Source of the DNA: a virus
Virus record (IMG/VR): IMGVR_UViG_3300010885_005800
Location: 1-41,666 of that record
Strand: one strand, 5' to 3'
Length of the DNA stretch: 41,666 nucleotides
The translations under genes and the position numbers were made by a program. The notes beneath the pieces were generated by a model that had not been told where the DNA came from, ran no database searches, and worked only from the letters and a program-made list of their open reading frames with translations. Below are positions 30,146 to 39,115 of this stretch, in pieces; within the stretch, counting starts at the first letter, position 1, and each line of letters begins with the position of its first letter.

Positions 30146-31075
30146 ATGGCTCAAACAGGCTTCTCTCCAATACTTATCTACGCTAGTGGCACAGCTACTA
30201 ACGTACCTTTGGCTGCTAATCTAACGAGCTCAGCTAACGGTGCGGAAATTGCCCTTAACTATGCTGATGGCAAGCTGTACTTTAAGAATAGCTCTGGAGT
30301 CGTTACCCTTTTAGCTTCTAGCGCTACCGTAGCTCCAGTGACTACGTTTAGTGCAGGAACTACAGGGTTTACTCCTAGTTCAGCAACTTCTGGGGCTGTT
30401 ACCTTAGCTGGAACATTGGCGACGACTAACGGCGGTACAGCGCTAACTTCCTTTACTTCTGGCGGTGCAGTCTACGCAACATCCACTTCAGTTTTAACTA
30501 CTGGAACTTTGCCAGTCGCTTCAGGTGGTTCTGGCGCAGTGACTCTCACTGGTATCTTAAAAGGTAACGGTACTTCTGCATTTACCGCAGCTACTGCTGG
30601 AACTGATTATGTCGCACCGGGTACCGCAACTACTTTTACAGCGCTTCAAACATTTGCTGGTACATCATCTAATGCAGACTTAAAGACTTCTAATATCCTT
30701 GAAGTTGCTACTGTATCTGCTACAGCGGCTACTGGTACGATCAACTATGACGTTACCACTCAGTCAGTCTTGTATTACACAACTAATGCCTCTGGTAACT
30801 TTACTGTTAACTTTAGAGGTTCTAGTGGTACATCTTTAAACACCATTATGTCTACAGGTGAGTCTTTGTCTCTTACCTTCTTGGTAACTAACGGTGCTAC
30901 AGCCTATTACAACTCAGCCGTTCAGGTTGATGGTTCTTCTGTAACACCAAAATGGCAAGGCGGAACAGCCCCAACCACAGGTAATGCTAGTTCAATAGAC
31001 AGCTACACCTACGTCATTATTAAAACGGCAAGTGCAACATTTACAGTATTAGCAGCTCAAACTAAATTTGCTTAA
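30146..31075 (+). CDS. Tail fibre protein
   Basis: A 309-aa protein beginning MAQTGFSPILIYASGTATNV with a YADGKLYFKNSSG segment, a frequent phage fibre module. Ser/Thr/Gly/Ala-rich beta repeats follow (TLAGTLATTNGGTALTSFTS). The C-terminal 120 residues (TINYDVTTQSVLYYTTNASG onward) form a distinct beta-rich domain found at the ends of fibre proteins. It sits between two longer fibre genes. Confidence 0.8.
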   Translation: MAQTGFSPILIYASGTATNVPLAANLTSSANGAEIALNYADGKLYFKNSSGVVTLLASSATVAPVTTFSAGTTGFTPSSATSGAVTLAGTLATTNGGTALTSFTSGGAVYATSTSVLTTGTLPVASGGSGAVTLTGILKGNGTSAFTAATAGTDYVAPGTATTFTALQTFAGTSSNADLKTSNILEVATVSATAATGTINYDVTTQSVLYYTTNASGNFTVNFRGSSGTSLNTIMSTGESLSLTFLVTNGATAYYNSAVQVDGSSVTPKWQGGTAPTTGNASSIDSYTYVIIKTASATFTVLAAQTKFA

Positions 31076-31085
31076 GGTCTTATAG

Positions 31086-34000
31086 ATGCCACGTTTATCT
31101 AAAATTGGTGCAGCAGCCCTAGGAGCCTTTGGCTTTACTGGAGGAGGCGCTGCAGCCGTTACTGCTAGTTACCTAATTGTCGCTGGCGGCGCAGGTGGCG
31201 GATCAGGAGTAGCTGGTGGTGGCGGCGCTGGTGGTTTGTTAACCAGCACAACATCTTTAAATGCAACGCTTTCATATACCATTGTGGTGGGCGCTGGCGG
31301 TGCAGGCGGTGCAGGCGCTGGATTTAATGTTGGCGCATCTGGTTCAAATAGCTCTGCATTTACTATAACCTCTACTGGCGGTGGTTTTGGTGCAACTGGC
31401 GTTTCTTTAAAAAATGGTGGCTCTGGTGGTTCTGGCGGTGGCGGTGGTTCAGATTCTACGGCTGCAGGAACAGGCGGTGCTGGTACTGCTGGTCAAGGTA
31501 ATAACGGTGGAAACGGTTTTTATTCTGCTGGTGTTAATCAAGCTGGCGGTGGTGGCGGTGGCGCAAGTGCAGTAGGCGCAGCAGGTACTGGTACTGGCGC
31601 TGGCGCTGGTGGCGCTGGATCAGCTTCTTCTATTACTGGCACATCAGTAACATACGCTGGTGGTGGTGGCGGTGGAAATAGAAATACTACATATTCTGGT
31701 GGAGCTGGAGGCGCAGGTGGTGGTGGCGCTGGGTCAAATGGCGATAACAACGCAACATCTGGATCTGCCAACACAGGCGGTGGTGGTGGTGGATCTGGCT
31801 ATACAGCATCAGCAGGTACTGGCGGTAACGGTGGCTCAGGCATTGTCATCATCTCTTACGCTGGCGCTCAGCAATTTGGTGGCGGTATCGTCACATCCGT
31901 GGGCGGTAACACGATCCACACATTCAATACATCAGGAACGCTTGTTCCTCTTAGTTCTTTATCTGCAAGCTATTTAATCGTAGCTGGTGGCGGTGGTGGT
32001 GGTGCAAGTACAGGTGGTCGTGGAGGCGGTGGCGGTGCTGGCGGTATGCTTACTGGTTCTGGCGTAACCATTGACACAAGCTCAACATATTTAGTCACAG
32101 TTGGTGCTGGTGGTACTGCTGGAGATGGAACTACTGGCGCTGGTGGACATGGTGGTAATGGAACAAATTCTACGTTCAGCATGGTTTCAACTGCATCTGT
32201 TGGTGGCGGTGGTGGCGGTGCAAATGACGGTACAGGTCAAGCAAACGGAAACAACGGTGGATCTGGTGGTGGAGCACACTATAACGGAACTGCAGGTACT
32301 GGAACTTCTGGTCAAGGTAATAATGGCGGAACTGCAACTGTAAACCCAAATTTTGGATCTGGAGGTGGTGGCGGTGCAGGAGCTGTAGGTGCAAACGGAA
32401 CTACAACCGTTGGTGGTAACGGCGGTGTTGGATTAACTTCTAGCATTTCTGGAACATCTACATATTACGCTGGCGGTGGCGGTGGTCAAATTTCTTCAGG
32501 CACACCGGGAACTGGTGGTTTAGGTGGCGGTGGTGCAGGTACTGGAGTTTCGGGAACCGCAAATACTGGTGGCGGTGGCGGTGGATTAGGTAGTGGTGCA
32601 GCAGGTGGTTCAGGCGGATCAGGCATCGTAATCATTAGCTACGCTGGCGCTACTCAACAGATGGCTGGCGGTTCAGTGACAATCACTGGTGGCAATGTAA
32701 TCCATACATTTACTTCAAGTGGATACTTAACTCCGCTGACTTACTACAGCAACAGCTTGCGTTTCCGTCTATCGGCTAACGGTTATTTAAATAGAACTCA
32801 AACTTCTGGAGATAGACAAAAATGGACATGGAGTGGCTGGGTTAAGCGTGGATCTTTTGGAACAAGACAAGGTTGGTTTAGCGCTGGACCAGCAACATCA
32901 AGAACTGATGCAAATACTTTGCAGTTTGGTTGGCAAAATGATAATACCTTACAACTAGGTCTTGAAACAACATATGTTTTGTTATCCACCCAAGTATTTC
33001 GTGACCCCGCAGCTTGGTATCATTTTGTTGTTAATCTTGATACCACTCAAGCAACTGCATCTAACAGAATGCGTATTTATGTTAATGGATCAGAAATAAC
33101 TTCATGGGCAACAGACAATAGAGCAACAGCTATTACTCAAAACGTAAACTTAGGTGTAAATCTAAGCGCAAACCCTCTTTTCTTAGGCGCAATTTCAGCA
33201 ACTGTATCTCCAACAGATGGCTACATGACCAATGTCAATTTTGTTGATGGTCAGCAATTAACACCAAACAGCTTCGGTACCTTTAACTCATATGGTGTAT
33301 GGCAACCAATTAACTACGGTGGTAGCTACGGTACTAATGGCTTCTATTTGCCGTTTAACAGTGGCTCACAGACTTTTGCTGGTTCATTTACTTATGCCTC
33401 AAGCCAAGTCTTATCTGTTGCAGATAACGCTGCGTTAGAGCTAGGTAGTGCTGATTTCTGTGTAGAGGGATGGTATAACCCAACATCGTTTACTAACAAC
33501 TTAGCTTTGTACAGCAAGAGAGCAAACTCAACTTCAGTAGGTTCTTTTATTATCTACGCTGGTTCTGGCGGTGGTACATTAACATTTTATGCAAGCTCTG
33601 ACGGTTCTACTTACTTCTACTCAGGAACAAGTTTTGGAACGGTGGTTCTTAATCAATGGAATCACTTTGCAGTTTACAGAAGTGGTAATAACTGGTATGG
33701 ATCTGTCAACGGTATTGTGACGTCAATGGGTTCAAACTCCAGTGCAATATTTAACAACGCAGAAGCATGGAGAATTGGTGGCGACTCTAACGGTAACTAC
33801 GCTAACGGTTATCTTTCTAATACCCGTATAGTTACAGGAAGCCCTGTTTACACTTCAGCTAACTTTATTCCATCAACAAGCCCGTTAACTGCAATCACTG
33901 GCACTCAGTTATTAACACTTCAAAATGCAACTATTGTTGATAACTCAACTAACGCATTTACTATTACAAACACGGGTTCAGTAACAACAGCCACGTCAAA

Positions 34001-34658
34001 AGCACTTTCAACTGCAGTGTTCTTAGATCAGTCACCACAGGGCAACAACTGGACACCTAACAACATCTCTGGTGCTACAGGCTCTACGCTTGATTACATG
34101 ACCGATGTCCCCACGCTGACTAGCGCTACTGCGGCTAATTATTGCACTTTAAACCCATTGATGTCTGGTGGCACGTTGACTGATGGCAATTTAAAAACCG
34201 TAACGATTAATAATTCTTCTTTTGGTACTATACCAATTGTTTCTGGAAAAATATACTTTGAATGTACTATTGCATCTGCTGGTACTGATATGTGGTTTGG
34301 TGTATTAAACTCTACTACTGTTCTTTCACCATCAACAAGTGCAAACTGGACTGGATCTCAAGGGCTTACATATAGGGGCTCTGGTGTTAAGAATAATGGA
34401 ACAGATACTTCTTATGGCGCATCTTGGACTACTGGAGATATTTTATCTGCAGCTTTAGATATGACTGCAGGAACAATAACTTTCTATAAAAATGGTGTAA
34501 GCCAAGGCGTGGCATTTAGTTCTGGTGTAGCTGGAATTTCTTGGATTCCGCTGATTTATTCGGCTAACTCTACAACAGCAACTTTTAACTTTGGTCAACA
34601 GCCATTCACCTACACCGTGCCAACAGGATATGTTGGTTTAAACACTTACAACCTATAA
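31086..34658 (+). CDS. Large adhesin: duplicated glycine-rich modules plus LamG- and SPRY-like domains
   Basis: The 1190-aa protein contains two tandem glycine-rich modules, each opening ASYLIVAGG and closing GGSGIVIISYAGA (about 27-293 and 294-550). A LamG/concanavalin-like domain follows (about 553-731, TWSGWVKRGSFGTRQGWFSA, AAWYHFVVNLD), then a second LamG-like domain (about 765-930, FCVEGWYNPTSFTNNLALYS, NQWNHFAVYRSGNNWYGSVN) and a SPRY-like C-terminal domain (about 1029-1187, GKIYFECTIASAGTDMWFGV, TITFYKNGVSQG). Glycine-rich and LamG modules are typical of phage receptor-binding proteins, so this is the best candidate host-range determinant. Confidence 0.85.
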   Translation: MPRLSKIGAAALGAFGFTGGGAAAVTASYLIVAGGAGGGSGVAGGGGAGGLLTSTTSLNATLSYTIVVGAGGAGGAGAGFNVGASGSNSSAFTITSTGGGFGATGVSLKNGGSGGSGGGGGSDSTAAGTGGAGTAGQGNNGGNGFYSAGVNQAGGGGGGASAVGAAGTGTGAGAGGAGSASSITGTSVTYAGGGGGGNRNTTYSGGAGGAGGGGAGSNGDNNATSGSANTGGGGGGSGYTASAGTGGNGGSGIVIISYAGAQQFGGGIVTSVGGNTIHTFNTSGTLVPLSSLSASYLIVAGGGGGGASTGGRGGGGGAGGMLTGSGVTIDTSSTYLVTVGAGGTAGDGTTGAGGHGGNGTNSTFSMVSTASVGGGGGGANDGTGQANGNNGGSGGGAHYNGTAGTGTSGQGNNGGTATVNPNFGSGGGGGAGAVGANGTTTVGGNGGVGLTSSISGTSTYYAGGGGGQISSGTPGTGGLGGGGAGTGVSGTANTGGGGGGLGSGAAGGSGGSGIVIISYAGATQQMAGGSVTITGGNVIHTFTSSGYLTPLTYYSNSLRFRLSANGYLNRTQTSGDRQKWTWSGWVKRGSFGTRQGWFSAGPATSRTDANTLQFGWQNDNTLQLGLETTYVLLSTQVFRDPAAWYHFVVNLDTTQATASNRMRIYVNGSEITSWATDNRATAITQNVNLGVNLSANPLFLGAISATVSPTDGYMTNVNFVDGQQLTPNSFGTFNSYGVWQPINYGGSYGTNGFYLPFNSGSQTFAGSFTYASSQVLSVADNAALELGSADFCVEGWYNPTSFTNNLALYSKRANSTSVGSFIIYAGSGGGTLTFYASSDGSTYFYSGTSFGTVVLNQWNHFAVYRSGNNWYGSVNGIVTSMGSNSSAIFNNAEAWRIGGDSNGNYANGYLSNTRIVTGSPVYTSANFIPSTSPLTAITGTQLLTLQNATIVDNSTNAFTITNTGSVTTATSKALSTAVFLDQSPQGNNWTPNNISGATGSTLDYMTDVPTLTSATAANYCTLNPLMSGGTLTDGNLKTVTINNSSFGTIPIVSGKIYFECTIASAGTDMWFGVLNSTTVLSPSTSANWTGSQGLTYRGSGVKNNGTDTSYGASWTTGDILSAALDMTAGTITFYKNGVSQGVAFSSGVAGISWIPLIYSANSTTATFNFGQQPFTYTVPTGYVGLNTYNL

Positions 34659-34662
34659 GACT

Positions 34663-35718
34663 ATGCCAACTACATACGCAATCCCTAATGGTCGGACAGT
34701 ATTTGATGCTACTTTAGTAAGCGGTGTTACTGGTGGCGTTCAAACTGTGAACAACTCTGATTTAGGAACTGTTGGTTTTAAACCAGATCTAATTTGGACA
34801 AAAACTAGAAGTGCTGTTGATAATAATTATTTAGTTGATTCTGTTCGTGGAACATCTAATTATATTATTTCAAACAGCACTGCTGCAGAAGCATCAAACG
34901 CAAACTTTATCACTGGCATTACCTCCACTGGATATAGTTATGGATCAGCTGGTTATGGTAGTGGAATCACTTTGGTTGGTTGGCAATGGCAAGCTGGACA
35001 AGGCACAACTACAACCAATAACGCAGGATCTATTTCAAGTCAAGTGTCAGTAAATACTACTGCTGGGTTTAGCATTGTTACTTACACTGGTAATGGAGCA
35101 TCTAACCAGACTGTTGGTCATGGGCTAGGCGCAGTTCCAAGCATGATGATTGTAAAAGCTAGAAATCAAGCAGATAGCTGGCTTGTATACCATATTGGCT
35201 GCCCTAACCCAGCGACTAACACATTGATTTTAAATGACACGATTGCTGTACAAACTAGTTCGCCAAACTGGAATTCACTAGCGCCAACTTCAACTGTTAT
35301 TAACGTATATAACCCTGGCAGCGGTGGCTATACAAACGGGAATGGATACACATATGTAGCTTATTGCTGGACTCCTATAGCTGGCTTCTCTGCATTTGGT
35401 AGCTATACAGGCAATGGTTCTTCTGATGGACCATTTATTTATACAGGATTTAGACCTAAATTTTTCTTGTATAAATCAACATCTTATTCTCCCACGGACT
35501 GGAATATTGTTGATACTTCCAGAGATACTTACAATGCTTCTCAAAAGTATTTAAGACCAAATACTAGTGGTGCAGAAGGAAACGATGGTGATTTATTGGA
35601 TTTATTATCTAACGGAATTAAGATAAGAAGATCTTTTTCTGATCTAAATCGTTCTGGTGAAAATTACATTTACATGGCTTTTGCCGAGAATCCAACGAAG
35701 TTTTCCAACGCCAGATGA
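34663..35718 (+). CDS. Tail protein with DUF7483-like domain
   Basis: The first residues of this 351-aa protein (MPTTYAIPNGRTVFDATLVS) and the motifs FKPDLIWTKTRS, VDSVRGTSNYI, GYGSGITLVGWQWQAG and IVTYTGNGASNQTVGHGLGA match a beta-rich domain shared by many marine phage tail/fibre proteins. The C-terminus (GFRPKFFLYKSTSYSPTDWN onward) repeats the same fold. It lies 4 nt after the large adhesin and overlaps the nuclease gene by ATGA. It is likely a tail-tip or fibre-associated protein. Confidence 0.75.
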   Translation: MPTTYAIPNGRTVFDATLVSGVTGGVQTVNNSDLGTVGFKPDLIWTKTRSAVDNNYLVDSVRGTSNYIISNSTAAEASNANFITGITSTGYSYGSAGYGSGITLVGWQWQAGQGTTTTNNAGSISSQVSVNTTAGFSIVTYTGNGASNQTVGHGLGAVPSMMIVKARNQADSWLVYHIGCPNPATNTLILNDTIAVQTSSPNWNSLAPTSTVINVYNPGSGGYTNGNGYTYVAYCWTPIAGFSAFGSYTGNGSSDGPFIYTGFRPKFFLYKSTSYSPTDWNIVDTSRDTYNASQKYLRPNTSGAEGNDGDLLDLLSNGIKIRRSFSDLNRSGENYIYMAFAENPTKFSNAR

Positions 35719-36242
35719 CCGCTAAAAGACAATTTGCGGAAAGACCGCATCGGCAAAAATACAATCAATACCAAGGTGTTTTGGGTGTTGTTGTTGGTAT
35801 AGACGGTAGGGATTCCGCTGGTCATATTTGGTACAAACTTAAGTGTTCCGATTGCGATGAAATACATTTAAGAGACTCTAGACAATTACAAAGAAGCATG
35901 AAGTCACAAGATTGTAAATTTTTTAAACCGTACAACTGGTCTGGTTTTGAAAGAGAAGATGCCATTATCCGTAGACAATACGGCATATCTATGCAGCAAT
36001 TTGATAAGCTATTAGAGTTTCAAAAATATGGTTGTGCTATTTGCAATAAACCTATTACAAAACTGAGTAGGCGCATGAACATAGACCACGACCACAAAAC
36101 AGGTCAGGTAAGAGGTTTGTTGTGTTCTGGCTGTAATACTGGATTAGGGCATTTGGGGGATGATATTCAAGGCTTAAAAAGAGCTTTAGAATACTTAGAA
36201 AACCCAACATTTAAACAAGTTAAATTAGGAGAATTAAATTGA
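35715..36242 (+). CDS. Recombination endonuclease VII-type nuclease
   Basis: In 175 aa, the C-terminal half carries C107-x2-C110, DHDHKTG (124-130), then C137-x2-C140 followed by N141, the zinc-binding and catalytic signature of T4 endonuclease VII and its free-standing relatives. The N-terminal 80 residues hold a second possible zinc motif (KCSDCDE, 43-49) and a basic DNA-contact region. Its position between two tail genes is unusual for a resolvase and more typical of a homing-type nuclease. It would cut branched or specific DNA. Confidence 0.85.
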   Translation: MTAKRQFAERPHRQKYNQYQGVLGVVVGIDGRDSAGHIWYKLKCSDCDEIHLRDSRQLQRSMKSQDCKFFKPYNWSGFEREDAIIRRQYGISMQQFDKLLEFQKYGCAICNKPITKLSRRMNIDHDHKTGQVRGLLCSGCNTGLGHLGDDIQGLKRALEYLENPTFKQVKLGELN

Positions 36243-36712
36243 GTCACTACGCTAAGATTGAAAACGGTATTGTCACTCAGGTGATTGTTGCCGAGTCAGA
36301 CTTCATTGCCACTGGCGCTTTAGGAGATCCAGCCGCTTGGATTCAAACTTCATATAACACTCATGCAAACCAGCACCCAGAAGGTCGCCCATTGCGTGGT
36401 AACTACGCTGGTATTGGCTACACATACGACCCCACAAACGATGTCTTCGTGGCGCCACAGCCATCTGCTGACCACATCCTTGACACCGATACATGGACTT
36501 GGTGGAACCCAACCGACCCAGAGGCAGTAAAGCCAGTCAGGGTAGTTGTAGAAGCTCCAGTGGTTGAAGAGACTCTAGTTGAAGCCCCTATAGAAGCTCC
36601 TGCTGAAGTGGTTGAAGCACCTGTTGAGGCTGTAGCTCCTGTAGAGGCTTCAGTCGTTGAGGAAGTAGTAGAGGCGCCTGTTGAGGTTCCGCAAGAAGTA
36701 GCACCAAAATAA
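36239..36712 (+). CDS. Virion-associated protein with acidic EAPVE-repeat tail (TTG start)
   Basis: TTG 36239 has AGGAG upstream. The 157-aa product starts MSHYAKIENGIVTQVIVAES, a pattern seen in small tail-fibre assembly or structural proteins, and continues with WIQTSYNTHANQHPEGRPLR. From residue about 95 the protein is a low-complexity Glu/Ala/Pro/Val region with repeats such as VEAPVEE and EAPAEVVEAPVE, probably extended and disordered. It ends before the next small gene. Confidence 0.72.
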   Translation: MSHYAKIENGIVTQVIVAESDFIATGALGDPAAWIQTSYNTHANQHPEGRPLRGNYAGIGYTYDPTNDVFVAPQPSADHILDTDTWTWWNPTDPEAVKPVRVVVEAPVVEETLVEAPIEAPAEVVEAPVEAVAPVEASVVEEVVEAPVEVPQEVAPK

Positions 36713-36740
36713 ATTTTTTAACAACCGAAAGGAAAGAGTA

Positions 36741-36926
36741 ATGGAAATCACTCTGAAGTATGACTTAGATCGTTTAAATGGATTGTTATCAGCTCTTGGA
36801 AAAGTTCCCTTTGTAGAAAGCGCACAGTATATCCAAGAGATTCATCAACAAGCGATGCCTCAGATACAAGCACAGCAACCACCTACTATAGTAGAGGAAG
36901 CAAAGCCTGAGGAAGCGGTAGCTTAA
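36741..36926 (+). CDS. 61-aa hypothetical protein
   Basis: It is preceded by GAAAGGAAAGAG and encodes MEITLKYDLDRLNGLLSALG, then a helical Gln-rich segment and an acidic tail (EEAKPEEAVA). It is soluble and has no known motif. It is the last gene before the lysis cassette. Confidence 0.6.
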   Translation: MEITLKYDLDRLNGLLSALGKVPFVESAQYIQEIHQQAMPQIQAQQPPTIVEEAKPEEAVA

Positions 36927-36938
36927 ATAGGATGTTTA

Positions 36939-37205
36939 ATGGATTCCCAAATTGTATTCAATTGGATTATTGGCTTATGTGGCACATTAGGCGGTTGGGT
37001 GCTAAAAGTGATCTGGGACGCCATTAGTGAGCTAAAGAAGGATGTAAAAGACATGAATCGTGAGATGCATGAAGACTTTGTACGCCGTGAAGACTTCAAA
37101 GACGCCATGATCGACATGAAAATGGATATGCGAGAAGGCTTCAAAGAGGTTAAAGATTTGATTGGCGTGGTTTTTAAAAAGCTAGACGCTAAGGCAGAGA
37201 AATGA
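36939..37205 (+). CDS. Membrane-anchored coiled-coil protein, lysis-cassette member
   Basis: The first 25 residues of this 88-aa protein (QIVFNWIIGLCGTLGGWVLK) form one transmembrane helix, followed by a charged coiled coil (ELKKDVKDMNREMHEDFVRR). This topology occurs in phage holin-associated proteins and antiholins. It overlaps the holin gene by ATGA, so it is probably a holin partner. Confidence 0.7.
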   Translation: MDSQIVFNWIIGLCGTLGGWVLKVIWDAISELKKDVKDMNREMHEDFVRREDFKDAMIDMKMDMREGFKEVKDLIGVVFKKLDAKAEK

Positions 37206-37414
37206 CAAAAATGAAACGCTACATGCGTGGAGCTATGCACTCTAGAACCATGTGGTTTTCGTTGGCAATGATGGTATTTGGCGCTGTAGAGATGTATTTT
37301 CCCTATTTAAGAGATAACATCCAGCCACAATACTACGGTCCCATCTTCATGACCATTGGCGTCATATGTGGAATCCTAAGATTTTTAACTAAATTACCCT
37401 TGGACGACAAATGA
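37202..37414 (+). CDS. Holin
   Basis: The 70-aa protein has a basic start (MTKMKRYMRGAMHSRTM), a first transmembrane helix (WFSLAMMVFGAVEMYFPYL), a short polar loop with a conserved-looking YYGPIF, and a second helix (FMTIGVICGILRFL). This matches small two-transmembrane phage holins of the type that begin with an S-K/R-T-x-W motif. It sits immediately after the coiled-coil partner and upstream of the spanin and endolysin genes. Confidence 0.75.
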   Translation: MTKMKRYMRGAMHSRTMWFSLAMMVFGAVEMYFPYLRDNIQPQYYGPIFMTIGVICGILRFLTKLPLDDK

Positions 37415-37956
37415 AATACATTATCTATGCAATTCAAGTAGTCATCAATCTAATCGGGGTAGTGCTTACATTCCCGTTAGCATTCATTATTGGCATCCTG
37501 TATTCCACTCAAATTGGCTGGTGCAATAACGGCACGGTTTGGGAGTCAGGTCCACGCTTGTTCTCATTCCTATCATGGTGGCAAACCCCAGATAACAGCC
37601 TAGACGGTGATCAAACCTTTAGGGCTAGCCACAACCCTTGCTGGTGGTCAAAAGTCCAGTGGCTGTGGCGTAACCCGTTCTATGGTTTTGCAGTCAAATA
37701 CTGCCACGGTACAGAAGGCATGACCTACCAAGGCAATATCAACTGCAACGAACAGACTGAAGGCACTATCCGTGTTGAAGGTCAAGGATTGTGGCAATAC
37801 AACTCCTACCATAAGCTGTTTGGAAAGATGATCTGCTTGAACTTTGGACACAATATCCGTGCTTTAGTTGACCCAGCATTTATCAATGATCCCAATAACA
37901 AGGAGTTTATCGCTAACTACCCTGCAACCTTTGCGTTTACTATTCGGTTTGTCTAA
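37411..37956 (+). CDS. DUF7338-like membrane-anchored protein
   Basis: The N-terminal 30 residues of this 181-aa protein are a transmembrane helix (IQVVINLIGVVLTFPLAFII). A Trp/Cys/Asn-rich soluble domain follows (WWSKVQWLWRNPFYGF, KYCHGTEGMTYQGNINC) with a C-terminal FAFTIRFV. Similar proteins sit in lysis or tail-end cassettes of many phages and are annotated only as domains of unknown function. It is coupled to the holin by ATGA and to the next micro-gene by TAATG. Confidence 0.7.
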   Translation: MKYIIYAIQVVINLIGVVLTFPLAFIIGILYSTQIGWCNNGTVWESGPRLFSFLSWWQTPDNSLDGDQTFRASHNPCWWSKVQWLWRNPFYGFAVKYCHGTEGMTYQGNINCNEQTEGTIRVEGQGLWQYNSYHKLFGKMICLNFGHNIRALVDPAFINDPNNKEFIANYPATFAFTIRFV

Positions 37957-38123
37957 TGCTTTATTTGAATATATTTCTTATGGCGATCATTATTGGTATG
38001 GCAGTATTTATCCATGACCTTTTAATGAACTACCCAAAGGTAGAACCCTACTATCAAAATCAAATGATTGATGGATGCGTCATGCAAAAATCAGGTGGTA
38101 CTTGGATAAGGACTTGTGGATAA
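37956..38123 (+). CDS. 55-aa single-pass membrane protein
   Basis: The start overlaps the preceding stop (TAATG) and the product, MLYLNIFLMAIIIGMAVFIH then a polar tail ending GTWIRTCG, has one transmembrane helix and a 35-residue soluble part with two cysteines. It has no lipobox, so it does not look like an Rz1 outer-membrane spanin. Its stop overlaps the ATG of the spanin-like gene. Confidence 0.55.
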   Translation: MLYLNIFLMAIIIGMAVFIHDLLMNYPKVEPYYQNQMIDGCVMQKSGGTWIRTCG

Positions 38124-38506
38124 TGTTTGGAATAAATCTATACGCCATTATTGCTATTGTTGGAATCATTTTATTTTGCGGTGGCTTTGTTAACGGCTGC
38201 TCGTACCAACAAAGCAAAGCTGAAAAGGTAGTGCGTGAAAAAGAACACGAATATCAAGCAGTTGCAGATACCATAAGGAAAGATAAAGATGCTCAGATCA
38301 AAGTTATTAATACTAAGCTTGTTGATGCCATTAGTGGGTTGCGTAGCCGTACCAGTAGTCCCACAAAAACCGTCACTGGACAGGATTGCAACGGACAAAC
38401 CCTTTCTTCCCCCGATGCAGAATTTCTTATCAGGGAAGCCGCCCGTGCAGACGAAATAAGAGTAGCACTTGAGGCTTGTTATAAACAGTACGATGCAATT
38501 AATTAA
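38123..38506 (+). CDS. Rz-like inner-membrane spanin
   Basis: From ATG 38123 (TAATG overlap) the 127-aa product has one N-terminal transmembrane helix (AIIAIVGIILFCGGFVNGC), a long charged coiled coil (KAEKVVREKEHEYQAVADTI, IRKDKDAQIKVIN) and a C-terminal DAEFLIREAARADEIRVALE with ACYKQYD, the usual end of Rz proteins. An upstream frame from 38075 is longer but lacks a ribosome site. Spanins join inner and outer membranes during lysis. I did not find an embedded Rz1 lipoprotein. Confidence 0.75.
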   Translation: MFGINLYAIIAIVGIILFCGGFVNGCSYQQSKAEKVVREKEHEYQAVADTIRKDKDAQIKVINTKLVDAISGLRSRTSSPTKTVTGQDCNGQTLSSPDAEFLIREAARADEIRVALEACYKQYDAIN

Positions 38507-39115
38507 ATGGCAATTGAACAAGGTAACGCTAAGGAAACGCTATTAGGCGTTTTAAATTACATTGACAGCCCATTCAAGCTGGGGGTTGTTCTTTTATTAG
38601 CATTTTTGGGATTTTTTGGTTTCTTTTTTTACCAGCATCAAGAAGTAATGGTTGGTGCTTATATGAAGAGCAAAGAAAGACCAGCTATGAACGCTGATAG
38701 ATTTGAACCAGCGGCTAGACTAATATTGAAATCTACTGGAGCAACGATGGTAGTTATTTTTAATGTAGACACCATCCTTGGAAAACGGGTAGTTGAGAGG
38801 GCTTTTCTTGCTGACGGATCTAGGTATAAAGATTTTGATGGCTATGATGTTGGATTGTTTACTAAGAATACTGCGAATAACAACGATGTTATTAAATTGA
38901 TGGCTAATGAAATTCCTTGTAGCGAATATTTAAAGGCTCAATCTGAAATTGGTCTTTGGTACAAATCCATTGGCGTGAACTATACCTGTCGTATATCCGT
39001 TCCTCCTGATCAAAATCAGTTTATAGGTCAAATTACCGTAGGTTGGAAAGAAAAGCCAGTTGATCCAGAATCCATTCTTCCAATAGCAGCATTAATGTTA
39101 AATAGAAAACAATGA
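38507..39115 (+). CDS. Membrane-anchored soluble-domain protein in the lysis cassette
   Basis: The 202-aa protein has a transmembrane helix near residues 25-45 (VVLLLAFLGFFGFFFYQHQE). A compact alpha/beta domain follows (LILKSTGATMVVIFNVDTIL, then KSIGVNYTCRISVPPDQNQF and IGQITVGWKEKP) that resembles a PAS/GAF-like sensory fold. The orientation would place the domain in the periplasm if the short N-terminus is cytosolic. It lies between the spanin and endolysin, with ATGA coupling to the latter. Its function in lysis is unknown. Confidence 0.6.
   Translation: MAIEQGNAKETLLGVLNYIDSPFKLGVVLLLAFLGFFGFFFYQHQEVMVGAYMKSKERPAMNADRFEPAARLILKSTGATMVVIFNVDTILGKRVVERAFLADGSRYKDFDGYDVGLFTKNTANNNDVIKLMANEIPCSEYLKAQSEIGLWYKSIGVNYTCRISVPPDQNQFIGQITVGWKEKPVDPESILPIAALMLNRKQ

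Noticed and set aside
31200-32640. Dense short GGTGGCGG-like repeats suggestive of CRISPR or satellite DNA
   Set aside because: They are codon-level repeats of glycine in one open frame; there are no uniform spacers or repeat units.
38075-38122. Upstream extension of the spanin frame
   Set aside because: It starts inside the 55-aa gene without a Shine-Dalgarno; the TAATG start at 38123 gives the expected short N-terminus before the membrane helix.
38123-38506. Embedded Rz1-like outer-membrane spanin
   Set aside because: I found no shifted frame with a clear lipobox (LxGC-type) in the spanin gene or its immediate flank.
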